From positions 13,558,501 through 13,622,500 of the forward strand of contig NC_092671.1 in the NCBI RefSeq assembly GCF_964355755.1: a stretch of DNA of 64,000 bases, given 5' to 3'. This DNA comes from Antedon mediterranea. Taxonomy: Eukaryota > Echinodermata > Crinoidea > Comatulida > Antedonidae. Both the position numbers and the translations under genes were made by a program. Numbering within the stretch: the stretch's first letter is position 1; each line of letters starts with the position of its first letter. Below are positions 1-14,600 of this stretch, in pieces. The notes beneath the pieces were generated by a model that worked only from the letters and a program-made list of their open reading frames with translations, did no database searches and was not told where the DNA came from.

Positions 1-1178
1 CTATATCATTGTAATCACAAAGTCAAAGTTTAAATTGACTGTTCCAGTTTTAGATTTATTCATATGATCTTGTGCTTCCGTTGGATTATCCAAGATTCTA
101 TGTTATAATGATTGGTCAGGATTAGTTTATCTACAAGATTATCTTTGTTTATCTACAAGATTATCTTTGTTTATCTATGAGATTATCTGAGGAAAACATT
201 ATGCAGTCTAATGATTCCCTATGAGGTGTTCATCAATTTCTCAAACATTTTCTTTAAGTTCTAAATTGGAACTTAACACATTTAGCATGTTCGGCCATTT
301 GGGTTTAGTAAAAACCTTTCGACATTAATATCAAATTCAGTACTAATCTAACCAATGTAAAGCATATTATAAACATTAATTGTCCCATAATAACAATACA
401 GTTTTCATGTTTATACTTGCTAAATGTGTTTTGGCCAGAAAATATAACCTACATATAAACCAAAGCTATCACAGCATACTGTAAACAAAGTTCTGATGAT
501 TACACAAAAAGACCAGAACATCAATAGTTTTAATGGGAAATATTCAGATATACAATTTAAGTGGACAAATCACAATAATCGCTCGTAATACCAAAATCTA
601 TGGATTGTTTGGTCCAGACATTCTACTGTACTTAAGTTTAAGCTTGTATATTGTAGTATTCAGCCACATGGTTTTAATGACCCTCGTGGATATACCATGT
701 ACAATATAAAGTTTTTAAGCAAAGCAAACCAAGTGTACTTAAGCCAAGGCAACAATGTTTGGTTATACATATGATGTCCTAGATTTTTCATGAAAAGTAT
801 CACTAATTGGACACTTGAAAAATATTTACTATTGTACTGAAACTTTCCAAGTGTTTCTTTATATTTTCAGTCTCATGTAACTCCAATCCAAATATCACCA
901 TGTCATTTTGGAAAACATAAGAATAGACCTACCTTATGGATATTTTGTTTTTGATAAATATACTATATTATACATTTATATAATAATAAATAAGACCAAA
1001 AGTATGTTGTATCCAGTAATTGGTAATTGATGTATGTTTATAATATAATGAATAGGTCTTATACCAGTATGCAACAACCTGTTACAAAACTACAACATGT
1101 TGACATTAATGATTGTATGAACAAGCCATCAACCATTTCCACTTATGTGCACATTCTGTCATTTGTACACAGGCACAA
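1..1178. other. AT-rich non-coding DNA, probable intron
   Basis: I see no supported exon here. The only structure is a short tandem repeat at 127-190. If the RBPMS-like exon at 21730-21789 is correctly identified, this lies in the first intron of that minus-strand gene. Confidence 0.5.
127..190. repeat. short tandem repeat, about 21-bp unit x3
   Basis: Three consecutive units share the core TTTATCTACAAGATTATC; the third is diverged (TTTATCTATGAGATTATC). It is a small local duplication with no sign of coding function. Confidence 0.7.
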
Positions 1179-2241
1179 TTAACACTTTGACTGCCAGATG
1201 TTTTTCCAGTTAGAAACTGCCACCGCCAGCGTTTTTAGCCTAATTCGATGTTTTTATTAAAGCTGATTGAAACCATGTATGTGATCTGATTTATATATAA
1301 TTTAGACTAAAATAATCATAAAGATTTTAGCTTTACAATGGTACCAAGAACGATTTTTAAATCGCAATATGTAAATCGTAATAGTAAAATGAAAGTAACC
1401 CACTTTTTGAATTTTTCGTAGTTTCGCGCAAGAAAGTCGAGATATTCGCGATTTTGTGCAAGACATCACAATATGAAAATATCGCCCGGTGAGATCAACA
1501 AACAACGAAAAAGTTACTTACACGGCACCGAGAGGCCTATAAAAACAAGTTATCACTATCGAAAAATGTATTACATTTTATAAATCATAAATCTTACATC
1601 AATGTTTCGCCAAAATCCACATAGTAAAGACACCAGGCCTAGTTAACCAGGCCTAAAGTTGGTCCGGAACCGTTTTACGACTAGGGCTAGGCTAGCCTAG
1701 TACTACTAGCCTAGGCCTAGCTAGGAGATAGTAAACTGATGATAATAACCATACCATTTCAAAACAAGTTTGTTGCGTGAAACTCGGTCACTTTCAGTAA
1801 AAGACCAAAACAATTAGGGTATACATACAATAATAAAATTAAAGACTTCATATTGAAAATGACTCCATTATTTTTTATTCAGATTAACAAACAAACATGT
1901 CAATCCACAAAAACCTTTGTAATGCTTCGGCGGCATAGCTAGCGCGCGACCGATACACAATGCGCCAAGCCATCGCTCTACGCGCTACTGTGATGCGCGG
2001 TGTTTGTTATTTCGACAGGTACCATTTTGACAGTCGTTCATAACCAGATTAGTTACTTTCAAATTGTAAAATGTTGACGGTCCAGACCGAATATAGTGTT
2101 CATATTTATAGTATATACCAATAATTAACCTATCTACCGGATTTCGTAAAAAAACGCGAAAAACGAAGATCTTCGTTTTTGGCAGTCAAGCGTTGTGTTT
2201 CCAAAAACGAAGATCTTCGTGTTTGGCAGTCAAAGTGTTAA
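1179..2241. mobile_element. piggyBac-like non-autonomous DNA transposon (TTAA-flanked)
   Basis: The sequence TTAACACTTTGACTGCCA at 1179-1196 is repeated as its exact reverse complement at 2224-2241, giving inverted termini flanked by TTAA on both sides (1179-1182 and 2238-2241). TTAA target duplication is the hallmark of the piggyBac superfamily. The interior is about 1.05 kb, shows no transposase reading frame, and is richer in CpG than its surroundings around 1930-2010. Next to the right end there are two copies of a palindromic block, AAACGAAGATCTTCGT, each followed by a spacer and GGCAGTCAA (about 2154-2186 and 2203-2233). It is therefore a MITE-like derivative mobilised in trans. The superfamily assignment is inferred from the termini only. 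Confidence 0.75.
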
Positions 2242-3039
2242 CAAGGCTTTACCTAAGCTTGACAGTGAATGTGTAAATACCAATACCAGTATTTATGTCG
2301 TCAAATCTAGTGCCTGAATAAATAAAATAAAAACTGTACTAAATTCACTCTGGTATTGTCTCCCTTGACATGAAGTTCATTTCTGGGGTAGGCTTATACC
2401 CGGAACAAAAAATATAGCCTGTCTGCATATGAAAAATATTGCATAAAAATTACTTTGGGAGGCTATTTGGTGTTCCATCACTATGAGTGAAAGATACAGT
2501 AATCATAATAACTTGATCTCAGCTAGATTTTCACACAGATCTTTGCTACACAAGCGCGAGGATGTGATTCAAACAGCTTGTGTTGAATTGCAAGCTCAAG
2601 TGGTAGAGATAAGTTGTTTTTGTAAGCATCAACCTTGGCCCAGGTGTGGTGTATTGCTGAAGGATTTTAAAGAAGGATGCTCTATTATAGCTAACAATCT
2701 GTACAAATCCTACGTTACAATACAGATAACTATTATAAACCACAATGATGTTGCAAGATTATAGGAACAATTCAAAACTACAGGAAAGTTACAAACCATA
2801 TTTGGTTTTATATAAGTATTTAAATCTTATAATCAGCATCAACAAAGAAGAAATATAGATTATAGATATTAATATTGTTTAAATTTCTTTCACTGAAAGT
2901 GGCAGGGGCTTGTGATGTTTTTAATGCTTCCTATTTTTTATTTTATTCTTAATTATATATCATACCAAACTTGCTTTAAGATTGATAAAATCACTTGTGG
3001 GGAAAATGACCTAATCTAAGCTAAAGTTACACGAATAAT
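2242..3039. other. non-coding, nothing recognised
   Basis: An open stretch of 93 codons on the plus strand at 2483-2764 has no recognisable motif, splice context or homologue known to me. I treat the interval as intronic or intergenic sequence. Confidence 0.45.
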
Positions 3040-3215
3040 AAATCCTTACAGGGCCATGAGGCAGGAGCCACATTAATCCCAACTTCCTTTGTAGGCTAAT
3101 ATAGCATATGCCAGTACCCATTTATACACCTACGTGAACAGGACAAATCACACACAAGGATAAAGCCGCTGAAGATGATGGGATTTGACATCAATCTCAC
3201 AATCAACAGACCAGT
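3040..3215. repeat. degenerate dispersed repeat sharing a SINE-body motif
   Basis: The stretch around 3115-3135 contains TACCCATTTATACACCT, which is also found in the SINE at 61440-61752. Similarity falls off on both sides, so this looks like an old, eroded or truncated copy. No tRNA-like head is evident here. Confidence 0.4.
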
Positions 3216-6200
3216 TATACCATGCCACTAAATGATGCATTAATTACTACTTAGCACTTAATCAGCTGAGGATTATATTATCGGTTTAGATATTCATTAA
3301 TTTCTAATTTTAATTATCCTTAGTGTTCTTGATATTAATGTTCTTGATTATCTAAATGCTAATATGACACACACAACACAAAATGAACACAAACAAAAAC
3401 TAATCAGTGGAAAATAAGTAGATTTTTAAATTAAAATATTACAGAAATAGTCGCGATAATCCCACTTCAAGGCGTGGTTTGCAAAAGGTACATTGAAAAT
3501 TGTCTTGTCTTGATTGTCTATAATGATTTTACCATTATGTCTGTATATTTGTTTTTAAATATTTGACATTCAATCCATAAATTTTATTTTAAAATGTGCC
3601 CAATATAAGCTTAAACTATTTTTACTAGAATGTGAAAACCAACCATTATTAGAACATATAGTATACAAATACAAACAAATAAATAAACGTCTTTTAAGAG
3701 GAAAAACAAAAAACTGACATGTGATTCATCTTCTGTAAATCTAAATATGAAACAGGTAAAATGAAGGATTGAACATTCTACTAGAAGTAACACTGAATTC
3801 AGGATAGCTAAAGAAGGAACAGAAAGGTGATAACATTCAATGTTAATAAATCCTTGAAATGGGCATGTTGACACACTGTTACCATCATTTAGTTTAATAT
3901 AATTGGATTTCTTGGTCATATAAGAAAAGAAAAGAACTACACAAAACATTGATGAACGTCTGAAAGGAAAAATTTTAATTTACTGCGACATCATAAGATT
4001 AAATAATTACATAACGAAGACATCAAACACCAAATTAGTCTACATCAAAATCAAAATATTTACGACAGCCATGAAAATATAAAGGTACAATTGCTAAACA
4101 CTGTAGTCCCAGGATAGAGTGTCTAAAGCGATATTACTCAATAAATTACAATAATTTGACAGACTATATATTCCAAGCACACATCTACGTTATTTTGCCA
4201 TTTACATTTATATTCAAAACAACATTTATTTGTGTTATCGTATTTATTATTGATGACTGGGTATCTTGGTATAATAATGACAGGAATGATTAATAACAAC
4301 TTTAGATTTTATCAGATATGATTCATAGTATTATTGATGGTGGCAACATACAAGTACATATAAGTCCAAGGAAAGGTTGTACACCATCTTAAATATATTT
4401 ATCATTGTAATAATATCTTTCTGTCTGTATTTTTTAATTTTAGGGCAAAGAATATTTATGAGCAAAATATTATATTTCTATAATCTTGTATTGCCTGGAT
4501 GAAAAGCATTATTGGGTTAAGTTGATATGAAAAATACAACAAAATATTTATTCAACATCATCCTCGCTTAGAGTTTTTAATATTGTTTTTCAGGCATTTC
4601 TTAATTTAAGATCATGTTGCTCAATCAAATATTATTTCAGAAAAGTATAATTTACTATTAGTTATTACAGATATTCATTATCATTCATTTTGTGAATAAA
4701 ATAATGTTGTATTTAGAAATAAACTGATTATAGTGTATTGTGTTATAGTGTTACAGTTGAGTGCTATACATACACATTGTTTATATCATTATTACAGTAC
4801 ACTAGTGCTACTGTAACAAAAAAATACAGTACAAATATTATAATTACTGTATAATATATATCAATATATAAATTATGTACCTATTAATTTTTAAGCTTTA
4901 ATAAATACTCGGTTTATAAAATTCAAAAAACCATTTGTATGGAAAATATATATAATTTGTATTATTAAAGAGCAAATAAAAAGAACTCGATATTTTATGA
5001 CCATGACCATATAAAATTACTAATTATAGATATGATCATAATCTACAGTTACAATAATGTTATTGAATCAATTATTTCCTACCACCTCTTGAACTACAAC
5101 TTTCCCTCAAGCTATAATACACTATTGACTGAATTTATCAAAAAGAAATACTCAATACATTGTATTTTCCAAAGACTCATAAATATTGTAAGCCTACTGT
5201 CAAAAATATAGGCCCATGGGCATTCATTTTGTGTCCTCCCTACCCATTCGTCGCCAGGGACATCAAGCAATATAAGACTGATCAATTTTAAACTGAATAA
5301 CCTCTCACCAATGTTCTTTAATATGGGTATTTTGTGGAAGAGAAATGTTTTCGTTTACTTTCTCAATAACTAAAAAATACATTGATTTCAGATAAAATGA
5401 ATTAAATACAAGAATGTCAATCAAAGTCAATCTACTGTGAATATATAAATAATATTAATAGATAGTTTATAAATGTCACACTTGAATGAATACACTTATA
5501 AATGACATTTGGTAACATTTTGTTTTAAATTCAAGTTCTAATCAAAAGATAAATTTTACAGAATGAGATTGTGCTATATTGTTGAATTATATAATAATAT
5601 CATTACAAGCTAAAAACTGACAGGACTGACAGATCTCATAAGTATTACTATTGGTACATTATTCAAAAGTCTAAAATGCACTATCATCAGAGGATTATTC
5701 AATATTGAGCACACTTGAAGGATACGTTATCAATAGTGTATTGCACAAGATTACAATGGCATCTTAAATTCTACTGTACACTCTGTGGGCCTGGTAACAT
5801 ATGCAGATCTTGCACAATATAGACTATTTAACTTTGCTTTAATAATTGATATGATGAAGATGATAAAATAAACAACAGTGTCGCTACTACATTAAACAGT
5901 GCCACTACTACTACTACTGTAATTGCAAAGGAAAGTAGGCATCAGTTAGTCCCTACTGATGGTGCTGATACAAACTAAACAAATTACTGTATATAGTATT
6001 GCTCATCTATACATTATAAGACATAGGTGGAACATTGCAAACAACCAATGTATGACACATTTTTTGTACTGTCATAGCATTTTAATTTCAACATTTAACA
6101 AGCACATGATGCAGGAAAACAGAATAATTAACTGAAATACATCGACTAGTACTACACTGTCTATTAACGACTTGTCAAAATATACATCAGTTGCAATTAT

Positions 6201-9200
6201 ATCTCCTATCTTTATATCACATGTTTTTAACATTATGTAACAACTACAGGACATGAATACTAAGGTGTATAATATCCTTGTTGTAAAAAAATATAGCTGA
6301 TAACTAATACTAATACTGTACTGTTTCCAAAGAGAGGAATGTATGTTGAAATTTGTGTCATTAAATGTGGTTTCCTATTGTTTGTCCATATATGGTTATT
6401 CTTTTGAAATATTACATAATTTCAGATGCATTCGATTTAGCATCAAGGCTTACGCATAAATGAATAGACCTTAATTAGGAGGAAATATGTAAATAATATG
6501 CGTTGACCTACCGTCAAATGATATTTTAATATCATAATTTACATAACAAAAATCATGCCTCGAAGAATGCATCTGCAAGTGGAAACAATTCTAAGCCATG
6601 TTAAACAAAAGTTGTGTTTCTCGTTCCCCCTTCTTCTATCATGATAAAAGAATACAATCAATACATACCTGTATTAAACAACCTAAGGTATAAAACACCC
6701 TACAAAATGTTACATGTTAATACCAAACTCAGAGAGTCGTGCTTAATGAAAATAAGCATGTAGCGTATATTATACAGTAGTCACAACTTTGAACTGATGT
6801 ATACTTTATTCTACAAATCCCGCACTGACAACAATAATATAATATTTGTGTAAAATTATGTTACTGTATATCATTTATGCATAGGTTTTCATTTTCTTAT
6901 TTCGAATTTTATAAGTGAAGTTGAATATTCCCTCTGGTTGATGTCTAAGAGTAGACGTATAACGAATCTGGAGCATTATCGATACATATACCTCCCATGA
7001 GAGAAAAATCAGCTGCAGTTTTAAACGCTAAAAATAATTTGTAAAATGATATTTGCACGGTTACACGAAAGACATAGTTTACATGATTTGTTCTACATTT
7101 ATACATGATTTTCGTAGAAGATGATAAAGTCGCATCTGCATCTGCAGGTACTGTGTACCCCTCTACTGTAATTATATTACAAAATATGATAATATGCATC
7201 TTAATATATGTACATCATTCTAGAGTTTAGACAAAAAACTTCCTCCAATTCTGTGAATGACTCATAAATTCTGCTGTGTTTATCTTTTTCAATTGTTGTT
7301 TTTTTATTGCTTCTCTTAACTGAATATAGGCACTTTCATATTCTTTTGTTATTAACATAATTATATTGATTACATTTTTAAATTAAAAATATGAAAACCT
7401 GAACAAAGAAACAGCTCTCTTTGTAGCCAAGCTGTGAATAAATGAAACATCTTATTTGCTAAGTAACAACAGGAAGATATTCAGTACACAGTACCTCCAT
7501 AAACAAAATCAACAAGTATATATGTTATGGGTGGGAGTTGAACCCAATAAGCAGTATTCTTAACTTCTATTGATGTAAATATTAATTTTAGTAGCGAATA
7601 TACAGTTATTTTAATCTCTAATTAAAATTATTTTGAATGTTTTAATTAGGAGCATATGGTGTTCATACGAGAACAAGAAATGTGACCTCTAATTATAATC
7701 GAAGGGTTTCTTTAATCAGAGTCCTTCACTACAATGAGCCTGTACAGCAAATCTAACCGTTAAAATTTAGTTATATCATCGAGAATAGGACAGAGCTGAA
7801 GTACGTACAAAACAAACTTTTTCAAAATGCTGATTATATTGCGTTTAAAATATAATATTTAACTAATATCATGTGATAATAATATGAACTTACAGAAATA
7901 TAATGGGAAAGTCTTGTTTCTTATTTCATATGTACAATTGGAACCATACTATTATTAGTGAAACATCAAGAAAGCCATTATTACTATCAGGCCATTATTT
8001 GTTTAATAAAGCACACACCTCCTGCCAAGGCACACACTGTACACTATGAATTAGTAGAATTGTAAATGTTTTAGATTAAGGCTTGCTTTCCATTCCAAAT
8101 CGTAGTACAAGGTTTTGTAGTAAATAAAATTTTTTTTTAAATAATATTTCAATTTAATCCTCACAGTTTATAACTATAATTTTTATCAAATTGATATCAT
8201 TTTTTTTGTTATTATTATAATCACTATCTTTTATTATAATTTCTATAAAACAGTATGGCCTACAGAAAGGCCTGCAGTTGTACTTAAAATCTGTGTTACA
8301 ATAAAAATATTTTCAAGAAATACGATTTGAATCAATCTGCAATTCATAAACTATGTTTAACATAAGATATAGTGGAAAAAAATTACATTAGATACTATCA
8401 AAGATTGCCATAGGAATATTAATCTAATTTCTTTAGTGTTTTTCAGAAATTTGAATAACAAAAGAAGTAATAAAATTGGATTGCTGCAACACAATTACTG
8501 AAGATATATCGTAGTCATGTAGACGGTTCATCTGTCAACCTGATTTTATCTAAATTTCATATTTTAAATGAAACAATTATTACGATAGCTTGTATTTCCT
8601 AAGAAAGAAATGTTATCGATATTAAGCTACCTGCCATCTTCTGACAATTAAGCTTTATATTTCATCTGTTCAAACAATAGTTGATATAGAATAACTATCT
8701 AGTTAAAGTTACCATGATAAAAGGAGAATAGTCTGTCGGGAATAGTGACATAATGTTGTCATAATTCACACAGGCCAATTTACAGCTTTATATCTGTAAC
8801 GTTATCTTGATAATTTTTTTTGCTTTTCATGTGAGTGGTTGGCACAGAAATTACAAACGAGGTTGGATTTTTAATTAGTGAAATTGGTCAAAAAAAGGAA
8901 TCAAAAGTAGTAGGCCTACAACAATGTAATACAGCCCAGATGCATCTTGAATATTTGTAGGTCTATGCCACACAAAAACTCAATTGCATTGTCTTAATTG
9001 AATGAAAATGCACTGTAATCACAGAGACAATTTCATACATTTTATATATATTATATATTCTCTAATACAGGTTTAACTGGTATAAATTATATTTGCTGCT
9101 GAAAAAAACATCTATAGCTTTAGTCAAAGTAAACTCGTGTTTTGCTTCATCATAACAAGAACAAGAACCATGTCTAATTTGAATTTAATATTTATTAAAT

Positions 9201-11060
9201 GATTAAAGCGATGACTGCCTCCACCAAATACCTGTTGTTTGCGTGTCTTTGATGCTTGGAAGAGCTAGATACTTGTTTGCATAACAAAAGCTAATTTGTC
9301 TCTGAATAGTCAAGTCTCAATAGAGAATTCTGAATAGTCAAGTCTCAATAGACAAGTCTGAATAGGAAAGTGAAATAATTGTAACAAGGCTTAGATACCT
9401 ATTGTACAGAATAACAAACCACGTCCATTGTTCTTTCTAATGATCTTGCCAAACTCTTGCATAATGTACAATACATGGCTAATTCTCATGTTTCTATACT
9501 ATATTCAACAATCAATCATGTTTACAACACCGCAATTAATAAACCTGAATATGACAACATTAGATGAAAAAATTCAAATGAGCACTACGAAAAATTCAAA
9601 TGAGCGCTACATAAACTTATGCAACCAACTGTATCGAAAATTTTATCCAGAAACTATCAATAAAAATGTTATTTTAAAATAATAATAAATGTTCTCCATC
9701 CAAATACATACTATATCAATATGGTTAAAAATATTATCCAATCCAATATTTTATATAATAATGCTAATGTTATTGGTTTGTTTCAGCTAACATACGTTGA
9801 CAATTTTTTGCAAAAAGAAATCAAACGCAGGGGAACCTGTTGCACTTGCAGTTAAACTAGATAATAAATTTATTCTAAAAAAAACTGTTTTTTATGACCG
9901 ATTTCTGCTATACATTATCATCAGTTAGGCTCAATTTTGTTAAGTTTCTTCAATTTAATATCTTTTGTTTCCATAGTGTCTATTTCATTGCCCTTTGGGC
10001 CAATAACAATCTTATACTGGCCGCCCATCAATTTTAGGAGTCCAACAGCAAACGCAAGACAATTTCAAAGAAATCTTATACAGTATAATAAAGCACTCGT
10101 TTTATACAGTAAAAAATGCTGAAAGCTGTCTTAATGAATTCCATGGCTTTCATAATTTTATGTGCATTATGAAGGAAACGAAAGCTTAGGAGCAGCGTAT
10201 GTTGTGTCAAAAGTGGCTTTGTAATCATTTAAGATGTAAATCTTTATGTTAAAACATCATTAAAAACACACTTTTCCTTAATCCCTTATAATAAATAAAA
10301 TATAAAAATCTGATAAAGTGTAACGTGTATATGTTGACAGGTGGCATTTAAAATGTTGCCACTGAAAAAAGAACATGAAAGGATTTAAGCAGAAATTTAA
10401 TTTAGTATAACTACAATAACATGTTGGTTATTGAAAAATATTTGTCTTTTTGTGACATATTCATTTTACATTATTGTGAAAATTCCAAATGTTTGTATGC
10501 TCTCCATATATGTTTGTTTGTTTTTTATTTTGTTAATATTGTTTTAATTGTAATATTTAGCTAAATAGTTATTGAAGAAAATGGCATTAAATGAGAAACA
10601 GAACAACTTGTTAGTCAAATTGACCTAAATAATTGGACTATAATAATTGCTAATTAAATATGCCAATTTGTAGTAGTAACTGAATACTACAAAATCATAA
10701 AAGACACGAACTAAAGAAATTGTGTATCAAATCTGTTTGTTCATTGATCCTGTACAACTAGCATTGTGTCATTTACTTGAAATCAATCCTATACAGTTGA
10801 TTTTTATCCTTGAATGATCAGGAGCAAAAAGCCATAAATGAAAACATTATGTCGGTGTTCAAGCAGAAAATGCGCCAAGCTTTTGGCTAAAATAAAGCGA
10901 GTAGACACTTTAGTCAAGTAAACATGCATTGATTATGAGCTAATAAAATAAATATAAGAAAGGTAAATAGTTTGCGATGTTAAGTGTGTACAGGTTGAAC
11001 AATTAAGCACACCTTAAGTGGTCTATTTGACCCCTTCAGGTAGACCTACAGAATTCATAG
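3216..11060. other. long AT-rich non-coding block, probable intron
   Basis: I find no exon, RNA gene or intact element. All open frames are short, low-complexity and without conserved motifs. There is a small local duplication near 9303-9362 (units around CTGAATAGTCAAGTCTCAAT). The block is consistent with the long first intron of the putative RBPMS-like gene on the minus strand. Confidence 0.4.
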
Positions 11061-11689
11061 TTAAAGACCCCTTCCCTGCAATTTTGGACGTTTTTTGGAA
11101 AATAATACACATCACTTTAAAAACATTAAACCATGTCATTCCCTGTCTTAAATGTACGTTTTATGGTAAATTATGATAAAAAGTGAGAAACAATGCACTA
11201 CCTAAGTAGCTCGCGGCGATCGACCTCTCGTGGACGGTCTTAGGCCTAGCCTAGCTAGGCTTAGTTTTGTAGGCCTAGCTGGTAAACATCGGTAACGTAC
11301 GAACATCGTACGCTAGCTATATACCTAGCCTGACGTTGTATAGTTGCTGCATTAATTTTCTTTCTATTTTTGCCAGACTCCGTTGATACAAATTGGGGAA
11401 AACCCGGTATTTTCGCTGAAAAGTTAGGAGTCTTCCATTTGTTTTGGCTTCACGATCGATCGAAAAGTGGGCGAAGTACAGGTGAAAAACAAAAATATCA
11501 ATCCGCGCGCAATGCATTTTGGGATTTATAGCGGGCCGCTATAATTATTAGAATCGACTTATTTTTCCATTTTTAACCGTTTAAAGACGAAAAAAGTTAT
11601 TGCAATAGGACCATATAGTATTATTTTTACATTAAATATAGTTTGTGATCTTAAATTAGATCTAAAAAACGTAGGGAAGAGGGCTTTAA
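11061..11689. mobile_element. second TTAA-flanked non-autonomous element
   Basis: The left end reads TTAAAGACCCCTTCCCTGCA at 11061. The right end, read on the minus strand from 11689, begins TTAAAGCCCTCTTCCCTACG, so the two ends form an imperfect terminal inverted repeat that begins with TTAA. The interior (about 11200-11540) is conspicuously CpG-rich and contains GGCCTAG palindromes, unlike the flanks. No transposase is visible. The termini differ from those of the element at 1179-2241, so it is a separate family. PiggyBac affiliation rests on the TTAA boundary only. Confidence 0.6.
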
Positions 11690-14600
11690 ATGGTATAGTA
11701 ATCTGTTATTACCAATTGTGTTTATACATTTTGACATTCTATTGTATTTCTTTATGTAAAGTATATAATCACATGTGATAATAATGTATTGTTAAGAAAC
11801 CGGTGTCCCAGGCTAGTCTTCTCATAACAAAAAATAAATGTAGTCATTTTAACAATCAGTCGAGTATAATATAGATTTGCGATAATGTAGTCAATATTTT
11901 CTATGTGGGGAAGATCATGTACATGATAATTTAGTCGGTCACAAAATAAATTTGTTTTAAAAATCATATCATTGATAAGATTTTGACTGACATTAAATTT
12001 CAGTTACCTTTCTAAATTTATTAATAAATATGTTTGCCAATTGATTTGGACTTTATATGAATACGCCTGTCATAGGTTCAAACATATGTCAAATTTATGA
12101 TGGACTTACAGGTATTACAAAATGTAGTGGTTTGGTCTCTTTCATCTTATTAAATTAATGTGTTTTTCAGGGAACTGCTAATATATTTAGCAATTAATTA
12201 ATTATTTGTATACAATAACTATTTTTTATTTTTATTTTGAATAGAAAAGTAATACACTGAGAATATACAGGGGAAGTAAGGCATTTGTTTTCATTGATTC
12301 TAATTAAGTGATATTAAGAAACCTGGATCAGACCCATGGGAGGTTCAATGTAGTTAAAATATGAGTGTAACAGTTGGTCAGAGTAACTATTCATATAATA
12401 AGTTTGCACTGTCGAATGACAGCACAACTATTAGAAAGGTGTTGATTCTAATAGAAATCGTGTCTTGCAATATTAATGAAAATATTTTAATTGAAGATAT
12501 GTTTATAAATGTAGTTGACTGTAAACTTGAAGGTCATAAGCAAAATTGCTCGGTGCAATACAGAACAGAATAGAAAGTCAAGAACGCTAGTTTCACGAGT
12601 AGGCCTACCTCAGCCATCAGGAAGCACCAGAAGCTACTACTGTAGGCCTACTCTTCATGAAACAGCCTGTAGTGAATCAAAAAGTTATAACTAGCGTCTT
12701 ATTTATTCTATGTTTTTAAATTATTTAAAAAAAAAATGTATGCACAGTATTAGTTACAGTACAAACTTAGTATCTGACATAACATAATATTAGCAAACTT
12801 CAGGAAATACAACCTACATTAAGAAACGGGTCATATAGACTTTGGTACAACTTTATTGTCTTAATACGTCAGTAACCTACTTTGAATGTAATTAAGATGA
12901 CTCAATGTTATAAGTAGGTTTATATGCCCAGAGTAAATACAGGTGATTATTAGTAAAGTTGGTATTAAAAATGTACTTTAAAAACAATACGTAAACTCAT
13001 TCTGAAATGTTTAATCCTATAGTATAATATATCTTATAATTGCAAATTATGTAGAATAGGCATATTTAATCAAATGAACTTCTGCAACAAATTTTAATCT
13101 TAATGTCGCATTATATATTAACAAATATTAGAAGTTAATTCTACTAATCCAAGACAATGTATCACTTAAGTTTATTACTATTGGGAAATATAGCCATGAA
13201 TTCTAATAGCACCCAAGCAGTTTACTTTGTAGTCAGCTTTTTTTTTTGCACTGGATTCAAATTACTCACACTGACAACTTTAAAGTTACAATGCCATTCC
13301 TGAATAAGCCAGGATTATGCATCTTAAAGCCTTCTTACTTTGTATGGTCACTTATAATAAACATCCTTAAATTTTGAATACAACTATTGTTATGAATCAG
13401 ACCTGTGAATAATAATGGCTCTTGGGATAGCAGCAAGCAAGGTAATTCTGCAGGCTAGATTATGTAACATAAAAGAAAGGTGTAGGATTGGATAGCACAA
13501 TGTTAAAATATATATATAACATCAAAGATGGGTATGTTTACTGATTGCAAGAAGCCATTCAATTGGCTTAGAATTAGAAATGATATTTGCTGGACTTTCC
13601 ACTAAATATATAAAGTAATAATTATAAGTGATATTAAAACGTAATGTATTTCTGTCCAATCAGCATGTATTTACTAGTTAGTATTTTGGGAATGTAATTT
13701 ATTCACATAAGTAGTTAGAATTAAGGACTATCTATTCATAATGGCGTGGGACAAAAACTTGTTGGTAGGCAAAGCTGTGGAATTATACATGCTTTACCGA
13801 GCATGACTTAGACGTGGGACCCAGCAACACAAAAGCGTAATACATTTGTCAGTAGGTACCGAGTCTCACAGACTTGACGTCTTCCTTTGACAATAGGACT
13901 ACAACATGAATGAAATCAAAACCACAGACCGCTTCTAAATGCTATTGGGTGTCTAAACATGCTTCTTATAAAGTTCTGTAATGACGATAATATTTCAAAG
14001 TAATCAATAGCAAAGTTATCATTAATAGTAATTCCAGTCACATACATTTCAGTGACTTTGTTGTTTTTTGGCAAACAAAATTCTCTAATTACAAACACGT
14101 TACGCCTTTCTTCATTCAACTCATAACTTTAAACAGTATTTTCTTTCTAAATACATTTATGTCAATAAAACTATAATAAATTGTAAATTTTTCCAAAAAA
14201 AATCTGTAATTCTTTATAGGTTAAGATGAAGGGAATATTCATTACTGTATTTGCTTCAAAGCTACTCCAACTCAATGTGGCTTATTAAACAGAATATTTC
14301 CATAATGAATTACTATACTAGCCTATATAAATGGGAGCCAGTATATAAAAACGAATAAATAAATTACTGTACCGTTGGTTAAAACATAGAGCTAACTCTA
14401 TTATATCAATTATCAGTTGAACTTTAGTTAAAGAGCATAATGACAAATCTGTCTTTACATTCAGATTTTATCATTTAAATCTGTAAATATCAACATTTGA
14501 ATTGTGTTTAAAGTTGACTGGCAAGCTATTCAAATACCCAATTATAAGCACTTATACACTATGCTTGAAGGCAGGTATGACAATGATACCCAAATACCAA

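Noticed and set aside
2483-2764. 93-codon open frame on the plus strand
   Set aside because: No motif, no splice signals and no family resemblance.
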